Assembly: GCA_964242925.1 (NCBI GenBank)
Contig: CAXTBW010000006.1
Span: forward strand, 1 to 64,000
Length of the DNA: 64,000 nucleotides
Direction of reading: 5' to 3'
Origin: LMUY01 sp964242925
Lineage (GTDB): Bacteria; Pseudomonadota; Alphaproteobacteria; Acetobacterales; Acetobacteraceae
The notes under the pieces are model-generated. The model did no database searches. It was given only the letters and a program-made list of their open reading frames with translations, and was not told where the DNA came from. This document shows, piece after piece, positions 35,800-44,459 of the stretch. Position 1 is the first letter of the stretch. Every line of letters begins with the position of its first letter. A program made the translations under genes and the position numbers.

Positions 35800-38700
35800 T
35801 TGCCACTTCAGACACCTTTGCCGCTGCGATCCGCTCCGCTGATTGCAGCTTTGTTCGCCGCCATCGCGGCCACGCCGGCCTCAGCGCAGCTTGGCCCTGC
35901 GCCTGGCGCTACCACCAGCAGCGCCGGGGCGATGATCGTCGATGGCCGCACCCTGACCGCCCGTGCAGCCGACACGTTCAACCCGCGCGACTTCGGTGCG
36001 ATCGGGGATGGCGCCTCGCACCCCGCTTCGGCCGTGCTAGGCGTCAGCACCTTGGCGGCGCTGGCGGCCTCGACTGGACCGAACGGGTCGCATCCCTACA
36101 CATGGGTCAGCAGCTACCCGTACGGCACGCTGTTCAACCTGCCGGCTGCGGCGAACGCAGCCGCAGGCGCGACCACGTTGTCGTTTGCGGCATCGCAGAA
36201 GACCGCGGCCGCGGCGGCATCGGGCAGTTACGCGCTCACGCTGGCGGACGTCACGGGCGTGTCCCAGGGCATGACCATCGCCGGCGCCGGCATTCCGTCC
36301 GGCGCGCAAGTCGAGTTCGTGAACCCGTCCACGCTGCAGATCGGGCTTTCGCAAACCACGACGGGCGCCATTGCGTCGGGGGCCGCGCTGACGTTCGCGC
36401 AGCCCTGGCTGGCGCAGGTGAAGCCTGGCATGCAGGTCACGTCCGCCTCGCTTGCCACCCAAGCGACGGTCGCGTCGGTCAACCAGGCCGCCGGAACCGT
36501 CACGTTATCGGGCGGCCTGAGCGCACCGGCCGCAGCCGCAACGCCCAACAGCGCGGCCACGCCGCAGTATCAAGGGACGGCGTTCACCTTCTACGCCCCC
36601 TTCACGGACGCGCAGGCGGCGGCGCTGCAGATGGACACGCTGGGCATCCAGGCGGCGGTGAAGGCGGCGGAGGCGGCCGGCGGGGGCAACGTGCCTCTTC
36701 CGGCGGTATTGACCGGCGGTTCATACCTGATTGACCAGACGATCGTGTTCGCCGCCGGCTCGGCAGCCACCTCCGGCGCAACCCTGCAGGGCGACGGCGC
36801 GAGCCTGACCGTCGTCGCCGACCTGGGCCCGAGCCGCTACGCCCTGTCGTGCGGGGACCCGACCGCCACGGCCGCCAATGGGCGCGGCATCTACCTTGGC
36901 GGCGGCAGCACCTGCCCCGGCGAGTGGCGCGGCCTGACGGTCACCATGCGGGGCGCCGGCATCCCGTTCCTCGGCGCGCGCCCCCAGGTGAACCTGCTTC
37001 CCGTGGCGATGAACGGCATCAAGCAAGGTCCGCGGCGCAACATGCGCTCCGTGACGGTCGGCGGGTTCAACACCGGCATTCAGTTCCAGGGCGATTGGAC
37101 CACCTGGGACTACGTCACGTCGGCGAACAACTTCGACGGGTTCCGGTTGGATGACCCGATGACCAACCTGTTCGGCGACTTGCGCTTCGATCAGGTGTTC
37201 TTCGGCGGTAATAGTTGGGCCAGCATCGCCGTGGCGCCGGGGTCGGCGTTGCTGTCGTCCCGCATAAACAAGTCCTGGCTCGCCGATTCGCCCTACATCA
37301 TCTGGTTGGAGCCGGGCCTGCCGTCCTACCCCGGATCCGCGATATTCGCGACGGTGTTCGAGGACGTGAACGGCGAAGGAGCCGGCTGCGGTGAGATCGT
37401 GGACGGCAACGTCCGGGCGGACGGATCGGGCAAGGTCCGCGGCATCGCGACCGTTGGCATCCGCGACACATTCCTGGCTGGCGGCCCGGCGGGCGGCTAT
37501 GCGCTCGCCGGGGGATGCCAGTGGCGCGCCTACTTGGACTTGGGCTTCGCCTACGATCTTTCCATCACTGGCCTGCCCAGCAATGGCTACCAACCCGTGG
37601 CCGGCGGAACGTCGCTGATCCGAGTGGACAGCACCGTCAACGGTCTGACAGGACCGGGCGGCATCCGTATCGCGGGCGACCAGCTGCCGTCGATCTTCGG
37701 CGCTTACGCCGCTGTCGGCCAGGAGATCGTCGCCAGCAGCCCCGGCGACAACGCTCTGTTCAGCAACCGATCGAGCCTGACGGTCGATTTCGACATCCCG
37801 GGCGTCGGCAAGTTGAAGCAGTATTACGTCAGCCCGGTCGAAACATCACCCTTGGCGCGAGGCACGCTGCTCGAGGGAGCGGCCTATTACAACTTCCTCG
37901 TCGCGCAACGGGCCGGTCGGGCCGCCGCCGGAACCGCGCCGCTGCTGGGCACGGTCTACAGCAGCTACTCCGTTCCAATGACCAGCAAATTCATCCCGGT
38001 GATGGTCGAGGGGCAGTCGGCGCCCGTCGCTGTGTCGGCCGCTCAGACGGTCCCGACGCTGCTGCAACTCGATACCGCCAACGTTGGCGCCGCGACCAGC
38101 GCAGCCACAGCGTCAGCCGGGCGCATTCTGGGGTTCGTGACGGATCCGAACGGCGGGTCCACATCGCTGGTCTACGCCAACGTTAATTTTGGCGCTGGCC
38201 CCCCCGTCGCGGCTGGCGCGACCGGCGCCACAGGCCCTGCCGGCCCGACTGGCGCCACAGGCGCCGCCGGCTCGGCCGGGAACACGGGACCGGTTGGCGC
38301 AGCCGGCTCGCAGGGCGTTGCAGGCGCTGCCGGTTCAACCGGAAACACGGGACCGGTTGGCGCAGCCGGCTCACAAGGCGTTGCAGGCGCTGCCGGTTCA
38401 ACCGGACCGGTTGGCGCAGCCGGCTCACAAGGCGTCGCTGGCGCCACCGGGCCGGCTGGCCCGACCGCGCCCGCCACCGCGACTGCGCTCGGCGGCGTGA
38501 AATGCGGCGTCGGCATCAATTGCGCGGCGGACGGCACCGCCTCGGCGCTGGTGGTCGGCGCAACGCCCGGCAGCGCTGGCGATGGCGGCGTGCTGGCGGC
38601 AGTGCAAGCAGCGGCCAAGCCCACCTCGCCCGTGCTGGCGCCGTACATGCGCGCGCCGAACCCGACGATCTGGCTGTACGGCGACAGCCGCAACAGCATC

Positions 38701-40335
38701 AACACCCAAAACGCAACCGGCGTCACGCCCGGTCTGCTCAACAAGATGCCGACTGCCGTCATGACCTGGGCGCAGCGCTTCCTGGGCAACCGGCTGAACT
38801 GGGACCTCACCCGCGGCTATGGCGGCGCCACCAGCGTGGCGTTCAAGGTCAACGTCGTGCCGAACAACCAGGCGCTGCCGCTGGCGGCGGGCAACGGTTC
38901 CGGCAGCGGCTACACCGCATCCAGCACCTGCTCCAGCGCCGGGGGCGCCACGTATGGCTCTCCTACGGTGGACGCCAACGGCTCCGTGCTGGGCATTCCG
39001 CTGCTGACCGGCGGCAGCGGACTCACCTCCGCCCCCATCGTCACCTGCACCGGCGGCACGGGCCTGAACGCGGTGGCTGTGATCGGCGGCTCCGGCAGCT
39101 TCGCCGACGCGGGCGAAACGTCGTGCCAGAACTACAACCGGATCGCCGACTTGGAAGCGGTGGCCGTGCCTGGCGACCAGGTGTTCCTGCGCGTGGGCAC
39201 CAACGACGAGACGGTCGGCCTGTCGCTGGCCACGTCCGAGGCGTGCATGAAGCTGACGTTCGACCGGCTTCTGGGGGATGGTTACTTCGTCATCTACCAA
39301 CTGGACGGCGCACGGCTGCCGTGGGGCGCGGCAACCGACGCCGCCGCGCCGGCGCCGCAATATCGCAAGCAGCTCTATGCCCGCCGCGCCTGGGTGAAAC
39401 GCTACGCCCTGCAGGACGCGGCCAAGAACACCAACGGCTACCCCCACCTGTATCTGCTCGACACCTTCCCCGAGGTGTCGGACACGACCAGCGCCTACGG
39501 CGACCCAAAGGCCGGCTACACCGCCGACGGGCTGCACGACAGCCAGCGCTCGGCCTACATCGGCGGCTGGAAGTTGGCGCAGATCGAGAACGCGCTGTTG
39601 CCGGCGCCCGCCGGAGTGCTGGGCAACACGTCGCAAGCCGAGGTGTTCGACGCCACCTACAACCCTGGCGGCCCGTTGAACCCCAATCCCGCATTGACCG
39701 GGACCACGGGAACGGTGTTGGCTTCGGCGGGCGGCCTGACGGCGAGCGGCACGACGCCGACCGGCTACACGCTGACGGCCAACGGGACGACGGGCACGCA
39801 GGCCGTGACGACGTCGTTCGAAGCGACGCGCACCGATGGCCTGAACGGCCAGCGCTTCCAGATCGCGGTGGCGTGCGGCGGGTCGGGGTCGGCCACGCAG
39901 ACCTACTCGCTGGCCATGCAGGGCTACGTGCAGCTCGCCGCGGCGGGGCTTGCGAATGGTGCGAAGCTGCATTTGGACATCGACGTGGAGGTGTCGGGGC
40001 AGGCGCTGATGGCGCTGGCGCCTTCCGCGTCGCTTAACATCAACGACACCAGCACCGTGGTGAACCTCGCGACCGACGGCGCCACCGCGTCGTCGGGGCA
40101 GGCGCCGGTGGCGGATGCCGGCAGCTACGACGGGCTGGTCCCCCCGCTGGCGGCTGGGACGACGCTGCACCTTTCCACGCCGAACGTGCTGCTGACCAAC
40201 GTCGGCACGGCCGCGGGCCAACAGGTCCAAGTGAAAGGAGGCCTGGTGTTCGGGTTCAACTGCTCGGGCGCGGCGGCCGGCAGCGGCGGCGGCACGGTGA
40301 AGGTCACCCGGTTCGCGTTGGCGCCCACCCTGTAA
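35800..40335 (+). CDS. Giant exported protein: pectate-lyase-like region, collagen-like repeat and SGNH hydrolase
   Basis: 1511 residues. TTG 35800 is the only start after an in-frame TGA at 35785, and it opens a signal peptide (PLIAALFAAIAATPASA). FNPRDFGAIGDG (~64-75) is the pectate-lyase-superfamily/tailspike motif, followed by a long beta-rich region to ~700. Residues 806-889 are 28 uninterrupted Gly-X-Y triplets. Residues ~955-1270 form an SGNH hydrolase: GDS with Ser963, GTND with Asn1135, and DGLH with Asp1243/His1246. The rest (~1300-1511) is a beta-sandwich-like tail. It resembles phage tail-spike or surface adhesin/deacetylase designs, but no phage genes are nearby. A perfect palindromic terminator follows. 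Confidence 0.85.
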   Translation: MPLQTPLPLRSAPLIAALFAAIAATPASAQLGPAPGATTSSAGAMIVDGRTLTARAADTFNPRDFGAIGDGASHPASAVLGVSTLAALAASTGPNGSHPYTWVSSYPYGTLFNLPAAANAAAGATTLSFAASQKTAAAAASGSYALTLADVTGVSQGMTIAGAGIPSGAQVEFVNPSTLQIGLSQTTTGAIASGAALTFAQPWLAQVKPGMQVTSASLATQATVASVNQAAGTVTLSGGLSAPAAAATPNSAATPQYQGTAFTFYAPFTDAQAAALQMDTLGIQAAVKAAEAAGGGNVPLPAVLTGGSYLIDQTIVFAAGSAATSGATLQGDGASLTVVADLGPSRYALSCGDPTATAANGRGIYLGGGSTCPGEWRGLTVTMRGAGIPFLGARPQVNLLPVAMNGIKQGPRRNMRSVTVGGFNTGIQFQGDWTTWDYVTSANNFDGFRLDDPMTNLFGDLRFDQVFFGGNSWASIAVAPGSALLSSRINKSWLADSPYIIWLEPGLPSYPGSAIFATVFEDVNGEGAGCGEIVDGNVRADGSGKVRGIATVGIRDTFLAGGPAGGYALAGGCQWRAYLDLGFAYDLSITGLPSNGYQPVAGGTSLIRVDSTVNGLTGPGGIRIAGDQLPSIFGAYAAVGQEIVASSPGDNALFSNRSSLTVDFDIPGVGKLKQYYVSPVETSPLARGTLLEGAAYYNFLVAQRAGRAAAGTAPLLGTVYSSYSVPMTSKFIPVMVEGQSAPVAVSAAQTVPTLLQLDTANVGAATSAATASAGRILGFVTDPNGGSTSLVYANVNFGAGPPVAAGATGATGPAGPTGATGAAGSAGNTGPVGAAGSQGVAGAAGSTGNTGPVGAAGSQGVAGAAGSTGPVGAAGSQGVAGATGPAGPTAPATATALGGVKCGVGINCAADGTASALVVGATPGSAGDGGVLAAVQAAAKPTSPVLAPYMRAPNPTIWLYGDSRNSINTQNATGVTPGLLNKMPTAVMTWAQRFLGNRLNWDLTRGYGGATSVAFKVNVVPNNQALPLAAGNGSGSGYTASSTCSSAGGATYGSPTVDANGSVLGIPLLTGGSGLTSAPIVTCTGGTGLNAVAVIGGSGSFADAGETSCQNYNRIADLEAVAVPGDQVFLRVGTNDETVGLSLATSEACMKLTFDRLLGDGYFVIYQLDGARLPWGAATDAAAPAPQYRKQLYARRAWVKRYALQDAAKNTNGYPHLYLLDTFPEVSDTTSAYGDPKAGYTADGLHDSQRSAYIGGWKLAQIENALLPAPAGVLGNTSQAEVFDATYNPGGPLNPNPALTGTTGTVLASAGGLTASGTTPTGYTLTANGTTGTQAVTTSFEATRTDGLNGQRFQIAVACGGSGSATQTYSLAMQGYVQLAAAGLANGAKLHLDIDVEVSGQALMALAPSASLNINDTSTVVNLATDGATASSGQAPVADAGSYDGLVPPLAAGTTLHLSTPNVLLTNVGTAAGQQVQVKGGLVFGFNCSGAAAGSGGGTVKVTRFALAPTL
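38278..38445 (+). repeat. 63-bp tandem repeat encoding collagen-like triplets
   Basis: Units at 38278-38340 and 38341-38403 are nearly identical; a third, from 38404, lacks the first nine bases and diverges after 38432. Each full unit encodes GNTGPVGAAGSQGVAGAAGST. The array can expand or shrink without a frameshift. Confidence 0.85.
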
Positions 40336-40360
40336 GCCGAACGCCGGGACTTCGCCGCCG

Positions 40361-40392
40361 AACCCCCTGCGAGCGCGCGCTCGCAGGGGGTT
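40361..40392. terminator. Bidirectional terminator, 32-bp perfect palindrome
   Basis: AACCCCCTGCGAGCGC (40361-40376) is followed directly by its exact complement (40377-40392). It sits 25 nt after the stop of the giant gene and 6 nt beyond the stop of the convergent epimerase gene, and so serves both. A short T-run (GGTTT) follows on the plus strand. Confidence 0.8.
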
Positions 40393-40398
40393 TGGCGT

Positions 40399-41373
40399 TC
40401 AACCGTTCGCGGGTTCGCGCGCCTGTTCCAGCTCCAGCCTGTCATCGCCCGCCAGCCACCAATCGGCCGTCTGGCGCAGCCCTTCCGGCCATGCGACGAC
40501 CGGCCGCCAACCGGTCTGCTCCGACAGCAGCGCATGCGACAGCACGTTGCGCTGCACCCCGCCATCGCGCGGGATCATCTCCGTTTGCGCGGTCCGCCCG
40601 AGCGCCGCGGCAACGTCCGCGATCACCTGGTTGACCGACCGGCCGATGCCGGACGACACGTTGCAAGCCGAGCCGGCAGGCAGGCCGGCGGCGGCGACCA
40701 GACCGCGCGCGACATCATCCACGTAGATGTAGTCGCGCACCACCGAGCCATCGCCCCAGATCGGGATCGTCCGGCCCCGCAACAACTGCTCGATCAACGT
40801 CGCGACCAGGCCTTGCCCGCGCAGGTTCATCTGCCCCGGCCCGTAGGGGTTCGCCACCCGCGCCACCACGCAGTCGAGCAGGCCGCCGCGCGCCAGCGAC
40901 AACGCCATCTGCTCGGTCATCGCCTTCACGGCGCCGTAGCGGGAGATCGGCCGCACCGCGTGATGCTCCGGCACGCAGGACAGCTCGTTGGTGTTGCCGT
41001 AGACGGTGCCGCCGGACGACACCACAACGACTTTGCGCACCCCGGCTTGCATCGCCGCCTCGAGGACCTGCGCCGTCAGTCGCAACTCCGCCGCGGCGAC
41101 CGGGCCGTCCAGGCGGTCGACGGCGGCGGGGGTGCCCCGCCCGGCGGCGTGGATCAGCACGTCGACGCTGCGAAGCTCCCTCGCCAGCGCGTCCGTGTCC
41201 TCGATGAGCCCGGGCACGTGCCGAAGGGCGGAATGCGCCGCGACCGACCCTCGCCCCAGTCCCACGACCCGCCCGCCCGCTGCGATGACAGCGCGGCAGA
41301 CAGCGCCGCCAATAAATCCGCCTGCCCCGGTCACCGCGAACAGATTGCCGCTTGGAACGAACGTGGATGTCAA
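40399..41373 (-). CDS. NAD-dependent epimerase/dehydratase (UDP-glucose 4-epimerase-like)
   Basis: A 324-residue extended short-chain dehydrogenase acting on nucleotide sugars. VTGAGGFIGGAVCRAVIAAG is the NAD motif; VVSSGGTVYG supplies the catalytic serine; SRYGAVK is the YxxxK pair; NPYGPGQ and RDYIYVDDVARG are standard GalE-like positions. TTG 41373 is chosen because the first strand (NLFAVTG) begins about 10 residues later; the longer frame from ATG 41496 adds non-conserved residues. The exact sugar is unknown. It is convergent with the giant exported protein and might help build its polysaccharide target. Confidence 0.87.
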   Translation of the reverse strand: MTSTFVPSGNLFAVTGAGGFIGGAVCRAVIAAGGRVVGLGRGSVAAHSALRHVPGLIEDTDALARELRSVDVLIHAAGRGTPAAVDRLDGPVAAAELRLTAQVLEAAMQAGVRKVVVVSSGGTVYGNTNELSCVPEHHAVRPISRYGAVKAMTEQMALSLARGGLLDCVVARVANPYGPGQMNLRGQGLVATLIEQLLRGRTIPIWGDGSVVRDYIYVDDVARGLVAAAGLPAGSACNVSSGIGRSVNQVIADVAAALGRTAQTEMIPRDGGVQRNVLSHALLSEQTGWRPVVAWPEGLRQTADWWLAGDDRLELEQAREPANG

Positions 41374-41722
41374 CGCCTTGCATCCAGGACCGCTGCTGTC
41401 GCGCACGAGCCGGTGAGCATTCCTCACGCCGTCTCGCTCCGCGCTAGGAGCACGCCGGCAACGCGACGTTCCCGGCTGCAAAACGTAACGGAGCACTGGG
41501 GCGAGTCATGCTCATCACGGCCTCTCGAACTGTAGCCAAAGCCTACAAGGCGTCGCGCGCTATGTCGAATGACAATATTCAGCACCAAGCTGCCGTGTTT
41601 GATTTCGTCCTGGATTTGTCATTTTTGTGACGCCGGCGTTGCAGAAACTGGAAATCGTCAATGCCTGCGGCCGCCACGAACGTCTTTCGCTGATGCAGAG
41701 CGGTCAAGCTTCCAAAGCGAAT
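41374..41722. other. 349-nt intergenic region, no gene recognised
   Basis: This lies between the epimerase start and the 2OG-oxygenase stop. It is AT-richer around 41560-41640 (GACAATATTCAG, GATTTGTCATTTTTGTGACG), which may be promoter sequence for the epimerase. Short frames here show no recognisable product or ribosome binding site. Confidence 0.5.
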
Positions 41723-42427
41723 TTACTTCGCATCGTGGAAGATCACTCCGAGCGTGTGCCGCCGGCCGGATCGCAGGCGGCTGACGCCATGTCGCATCGC
41801 CACGCGGTAGGTCCCTCGCGCGCCGGCCACCGGACGGTGGTTCACCGCGAAGATCACGCCCTCGCCCTGGCGCAGTGAAACCACCTCGGCGCGGGACTGC
41901 ATGCGCGGGCGCTGCTCGGTCAGCACGAACTCGCCGCCGGTGAAGTCCTCGCCCGGACGGTCGAGCAGGAACGCGGCCTGGAGAGGGAAGTGCAACTCCC
42001 CGTAGAGATCCTGATGCAGGCAATTGAAGTCGCCCGGGCCGTAGCGCAGCAGCAACGGCGTGGGCCGCGGCTGCCCGGCGGCGTGGCAGCGCTCCAGGAA
42101 CGCGGCGTGATCCGCCGGGTAGTCGCCAGGCGAGTTCGAACGGGCGGTCCAGCGGTTGGCGATCGGCGCCAGATGCGGGTAGAGCGCGGTGCGCAGCGCC
42201 AGCACCGGGTCGGGCAGGGGATAGGCGTAGTACTGATACTCGCCGCGCCCGTAGCCGTGCTGCGCCATCACCACGCGTTTGCGGAAGCCGGCTGCCTCGT
42301 CGTAGCTGGCGATCAGCGACCTGCACAGCTCGGGCGGCAGCAACGCGCCCGTGGTGGCATAGCCGGCCGCGTCCAGTTCCGCCGTGATGCGCGCCCAATC
42401 CAGCCCGGCCACCGCCTTTGCGAGCAT
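41723..42427 (-). CDS. 2OG-Fe(II) oxygenase, Oxygenase-NA (DUF2086) family
   Basis: A 234-residue Fe(II)/2-oxoglutarate oxygenase. LLLRYGPGDFNCLHQDLYGELHFPLQ (in part) carries the HxD iron ligands; DFTGGEFVLTEQRPRMQSR is a family hallmark; RVAMRHGVSRLRSGRRHTLGVIFHDA (in part) carries the distal His and the 2-oxoglutarate Arg. Pfam describes this family as oxygenases acting on damaged DNA. ATG 42427 shares one base with the stop of ada, so the two are translationally coupled. Together they suggest repair of alkylated nucleic acid. Confidence 0.87.
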   Translation of the reverse strand: MLAKAVAGLDWARITAELDAAGYATTGALLPPELCRSLIASYDEAAGFRKRVVMAQHGYGRGEYQYYAYPLPDPVLALRTALYPHLAPIANRWTARSNSPGDYPADHAAFLERCHAAGQPRPTPLLLRYGPGDFNCLHQDLYGELHFPLQAAFLLDRPGEDFTGGEFVLTEQRPRMQSRAEVVSLRQGEGVIFAVNHRPVAGARGTYRVAMRHGVSRLRSGRRHTLGVIFHDAK

Positions 42428-43497
42428 CAGCTCCGTTCCCGCGCGAGCAAGGCTTGCTTGCGCGCGACACCCCAGCGATAGCCCGCCAGTCCGCCGTCGC
42501 CGGCAACCACCCGGTGGCAGGGGATCGCCACCGCCAACGCATTCGCCGCGCACGCCCCCGCCACCGCGCGCGTGGCGGTGGGCTGCCCCAGCCGCGACGC
42601 GACAGCGCCGTAGCTGAGCGTCTGGCCTGGTGGGATGGCGCGCAGCTCCTCCCACACCCGGCGCTGGAACGCGGTGCCGCGGATGTCGAGCGGCAACGCC
42701 AGGCCGGGCGCGCCGTCGACCGCGGCCACCACCTGGGCGACCCAATCGGCGAACTCCGGCCCGGCCTCTTCCAATGCGGCCAGCGGGAATCGCGCGCGCA
42801 GGTCGGCCAACAGCATCGCCGGGTCGTCGCCGAGCAGGATGGCGCACACGCCGCGCCCGCTCGCCGCCACCAGCACGTTGCCTAGGCTGGACTGGCCCAC
42901 GGCATGGCGGATCGCCTCGCCCTTGCCGCCGGCGCGGTAGCGGGACGGGGTCATGCCCAGCATGCCGTCCGCGGCGGCGTAGAAACGACCAGACGAATTG
43001 AACCCGGCGTCGTACAGCGCCGCCGTCACCTCGCTGCCCGCCGCCAGGCTGCGCTGCACCCGCGCCTGGCGATGCGCGGCGGCATACCCGCCCGGCGTCA
43101 CGCCGGCCACGCGGCGGAACAGGCGGTGGAAGTGCTGCGGGCTGAGCCCCGCCTGCGCCGCGAGGTCGGCCAAGGATGGCGCGTCCTCGGCATGCTCGAT
43201 GCTGCGGCAGGCGGCGGCGACCAGGTCGGCCTCCCGCTCGGCCCGCGGCGGCAGGTCTGGCCGGCAGCGCAGGCAGGCGCGGAACCCGGCGCGTTCGGCA
43301 GCCTCGCGCGTGTCGTGGAAGGCGATGTTACGCCGCAGCGCCGGGCGGGCGGCGCAGGACGGATGGCAGTACACGCCCGTGGTGGCCACCGAGTAGAGGA
43401 AGCGGCCATCGGCGCCTGGGTCGCGCCGGCGGACGGCTTCCAGCCTGGCGTCGTCGTCGTTGCGGGGCGTGGTCGTCGTTGCGGTCGCAAGCATCAT
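42427..43497 (-). CDS. ada: Bifunctional transcriptional activator / O6-methylguanine-DNA methyltransferase Ada
   Basis: A 356-residue adaptive-response protein. The N-terminal Ada zinc domain has VYCHPSCAARP and ACLRCRP, the four zinc cysteines, the first of which is the methylphosphotriester acceptor. The middle AraC-type helix-turn-helix reads LAAQAGLSPQHFHRLFRRVAG. The C-terminal methyltransferase contains AIPCHRVV with the acceptor cysteine, followed by GYRWGVARKQALLARE. ATG 43497 (followed by a second ATG) has AGGAG just upstream. It probably activates its own operon when methylated; an A/B-box was not identified. Confidence 0.95.
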   Translation of the reverse strand: MMLATATTTTPRNDDDARLEAVRRRDPGADGRFLYSVATTGVYCHPSCAARPALRRNIAFHDTREAAERAGFRACLRCRPDLPPRAEREADLVAAACRSIEHAEDAPSLADLAAQAGLSPQHFHRLFRRVAGVTPGGYAAAHRQARVQRSLAAGSEVTAALYDAGFNSSGRFYAAADGMLGMTPSRYRAGGKGEAIRHAVGQSSLGNVLVAASGRGVCAILLGDDPAMLLADLRARFPLAALEEAGPEFADWVAQVVAAVDGAPGLALPLDIRGTAFQRRVWEELRAIPPGQTLSYGAVASRLGQPTATRAVAGACAANALAVAIPCHRVVAGDGGLAGYRWGVARKQALLARERS

Positions 43498-43574
43498 GCG
43501 TCTCCTGTGCGATGCCGCCAAATTGGCCGCAAGCCGCGCCGGCCGCACTCCGGCGCTTGCTCCGCAATTCGGCG

Positions 43575-44333
43575 TCAAGCCACCGCAAGCTCGATTAAAG
43601 TGGTCTGCTCCAGGTTGTCCCCGAACCAGGCGGTGACCGCCGCCTCCCGCGCGCCGATGTAGCTCGGCGCGCCGTCCGCCAGCACCATCGGCAGGTCGTG
43701 GCCCGGGATGACGACGTTGCCGGACCGCCGCCGCCACATGCCCCAGATCAGCGCCAGCGAGGCGGCGCTGATGGCCGGGTCGTAGGTCATGTCGGTGGTC
43801 CCGCTGACCAGTTCGACGCGGTTCTTGGCCGAGTCTCCGGTGAAGATCACGTCGTGCGTCTCGCCCGCCAGCAGGAACACCAGGCAGCCCGGCGTGTGGC
43901 CCGGCGCCAGGTGGGCCGTCATGCCCGGCAGCGCCTCGTCGCCCTCGGCCACGGTCTGCACGGTGCGCCAGGACTGCAGCTCGCGCACGTACAGCTCGGG
44001 CACCGGGGTCTCGCCCCACGGCTCGCCGACGGACCAGTCGAGCTCGGTCTTCCCGATCACGATGCGGGCGTGCGCGAACAGCGTCCAGTTCACCGAGTGG
44101 TCCCAATGCGAGTGCGTCAGCACCACGTCCGTCACGTCGCGCGGGGACAGCCCGCGGCGGTCCAGGTGGGCGATCAGCGGGCCGCGGACGTTGAACGAGC
44201 CGACGTCCACCAGCGCCACCCGGCCGTGGCCGCGCAGCAGGACGATGCTGCTCCAGCCCAGCCCGCCATGGCAGACGGTCTTGCCCGGGTAGCCCTGGAC
44301 CAGCACGTCGATCTCCCAGCCGCCTGCCTGCAT
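43575..44333 (-). CDS. MBL-fold metallo-hydrolase (AHL lactonase-like)
   Basis: A 252-residue metallo-beta-lactamase-fold hydrolase. THSHWDHSVN (~73-82) is the HxHxDH metal site; APGHTPGCLVFLL adds the next His; FTGDSAKNR the bridging Asp; and VIPGHDLP the last His. N-acyl-homoserine-lactonase-like and other lactonase members share this pattern. No quorum-sensing genes are nearby, so the substrate is unassigned. It lies 77 nt upstream of ada on the same strand, and divergent from the Liv-type operon. Confidence 0.86.
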   Translation of the reverse strand: MQAGGWEIDVLVQGYPGKTVCHGGLGWSSIVLLRGHGRVALVDVGSFNVRGPLIAHLDRRGLSPRDVTDVVLTHSHWDHSVNWTLFAHARIVIGKTELDWSVGEPWGETPVPELYVRELQSWRTVQTVAEGDEALPGMTAHLAPGHTPGCLVFLLAGETHDVIFTGDSAKNRVELVSGTTDMTYDPAISAASLALIWGMWRRRSGNVVIPGHDLPMVLADGAPSYIGAREAAVTAWFGDNLEQTTLIELAVA

Positions 44334-44459
44334 GACCGCCTCCTCGTTTTAGCGCGCGTGCGTTGCGCGCGAGCCTAGCAGGCGCTTGCGGCCCGCACAG
44401 CACTCGTAGACACTCGCCGCCAACTGGCCGCAAGCCGGACGCCTCGGGGGAAAACGACG

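Noticed and set aside
38278..38445. Regularly repeated sequence as a possible CRISPR array
   Set aside because: The units are contiguous, in frame and encode Gly-X-Y triplets; there are no unique spacers and no cas genes.
35800..40335. Giant tail-spike-like protein as part of a prophage
   Set aside because: No integrase, capsid, portal, terminase, lysis or tail genes lie around it; the neighbours are metabolic genes and it has its own signal peptide.
41569..41878. Short plus-strand frames in the 41.4-41.9 kb intergenic region
   Set aside because: There is no ribosome binding site or recognisable product, and the longer ones run antisense into the 2OG-oxygenase gene.
42427..44433. A 668-residue minus-strand frame running through ada and beyond
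   Set aside because: Homology starts at ATG 43497. The upstream part is a shadow of the MBL-fold hydrolase gene in another frame.
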